A DNA stretch of 5,119 bases from the NCBI GenBank assembly GCA_022013205.1, contig JAKLQT010000153.1:1-5119 (forward strand), given 5' to 3'. Position numbers and translations under genes: made by a program. The DNA is from Candidatus Omnitrophota bacterium. GTDB lineage: Bacteria; Omnitrophota; Gorgyraeia; B26-G9. Below, in pieces: positions 4,895 through 5,119 of the stretch. The notes beneath the pieces were generated by a model. That model did no database searches and had not been told where the DNA came from. It saw only the letters and a list, made by a program, of their open reading frames with translations. Position 1 is the first letter of the stretch; every line of letters begins with the position of its first letter.

Positions 4895-5119
4895 CTAATA
4901 CCTTTCCGGCCGCAACCTGTCTGCGGTTTCATAGCCTACTGAAAATCTCAATGGCGTCTGCCCTGGAAAGACCTTTAGCTTAAATATAAAAAAGTACATC
5001 CTGTCTTGAGTTGAGCCATCATCGTTGGACTTTAAATTTTTCCCCATTTCCAAAAACCAAGAAATGAAAACCCTGTATAATCTAATACTCTTCCCCCTAA
5101 AAACATCCATTGAAGAATA
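4895..5119 (-). CDS. 3' end of an unrecognised protein, possibly a beta-barrel C-terminus (partial)
   Basis: The reading frame is open from the right edge to a TAG at 4895-4897 (74 codons), so the gene most likely begins outside the window. A Met codon at 5110 has no Shine-Dalgarno site. I do not recognise the family. The residues alternate aromatic/hydrophobic with polar in three stretches (around IRLYRVFISWFLEMG, MYFFIFKLKVFPG and PLRFSVGYE), which resembles outer-membrane beta-strands separated by a charged loop rich in Asn, Asp and Gly. The last residues (ETADRLRPERY) are charged, unlike the terminal Phe of a typical barrel. It could instead be a soluble beta-rich domain, or a chance open frame; codon use looks acceptable but does not settle this. 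Confidence 0.5.
   Translation of the reverse strand, partial: YSSMDVFRGKSIRLYRVFISWFLEMGKNLKSNDDGSTQDRMYFFIFKLKVFPGQTPLRFSVGYETADRLRPERY

Overview
The window is AT-rich bacterial chromosome and every credible gene is on the minus strand, so the genes run from right to left. Good Shine-Dalgarno sites, sigma70-like -10 boxes, a type IV pilus ATPase and two PilZ domains point to a Gram-negative-type bacterium with type IV pili and cyclic-di-GMP signalling. The gene mix and the dispersed CACAGAG-type intergenic repeat would suit an uncultured lineage such as Omnitrophota or a deltaproteobacterial relative, but this is a low-confidence guess from style and not from a marker gene.

Layout in the direction of transcription. 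At the right edge (4895-5119) is the 3' end of an unrecognised gene that looks like beta-barrel strands. A short gap holding a TATAAT box then leads to a HAD-superfamily phosphatase (3908-4753) and, 23 bp later, a stand-alone PilZ protein (3543-3884), which probably form one operon. A 246-bp gap follows and holds an imperfect palindromic, MITE-like repeat (about 3368-3480). After it come a divergent shikimate-kinase-like gene (2794-3297) and a 64-residue zinc-ribbon/one-helix membrane protein (2577-2771). A strong extended -10 promoter then drives metF (methylenetetrahydrofolate reductase, 1632-2492). The metF-pilT gap holds a textbook intrinsic terminator only about 43 bp before the next start codon. 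The last gene (92-1453) is a PilZ-PilT fusion: an N-terminal cyclic-di-GMP-type domain joined to a complete PilT-like ATPase. The final 91 bp hold a candidate promoter reading out of the window.

How the genes fit together. metF and the kinase-like gene look like housekeeping metabolism (one-carbon and, if the family name holds, aromatic amino acids). The two PilZ proteins suggest cyclic-di-GMP control, and in the fusion that control would act directly on the pilus motor. The most notable items are this PilZ-PilT fusion, the kinase lacking the usual shikimate-binding arginine, the terminator placed inside the pilT leader, and a 21-bp copy of the pilT gene end just after metF. I see no tRNA, rRNA, CRISPR array, transposase or recognised riboswitch.
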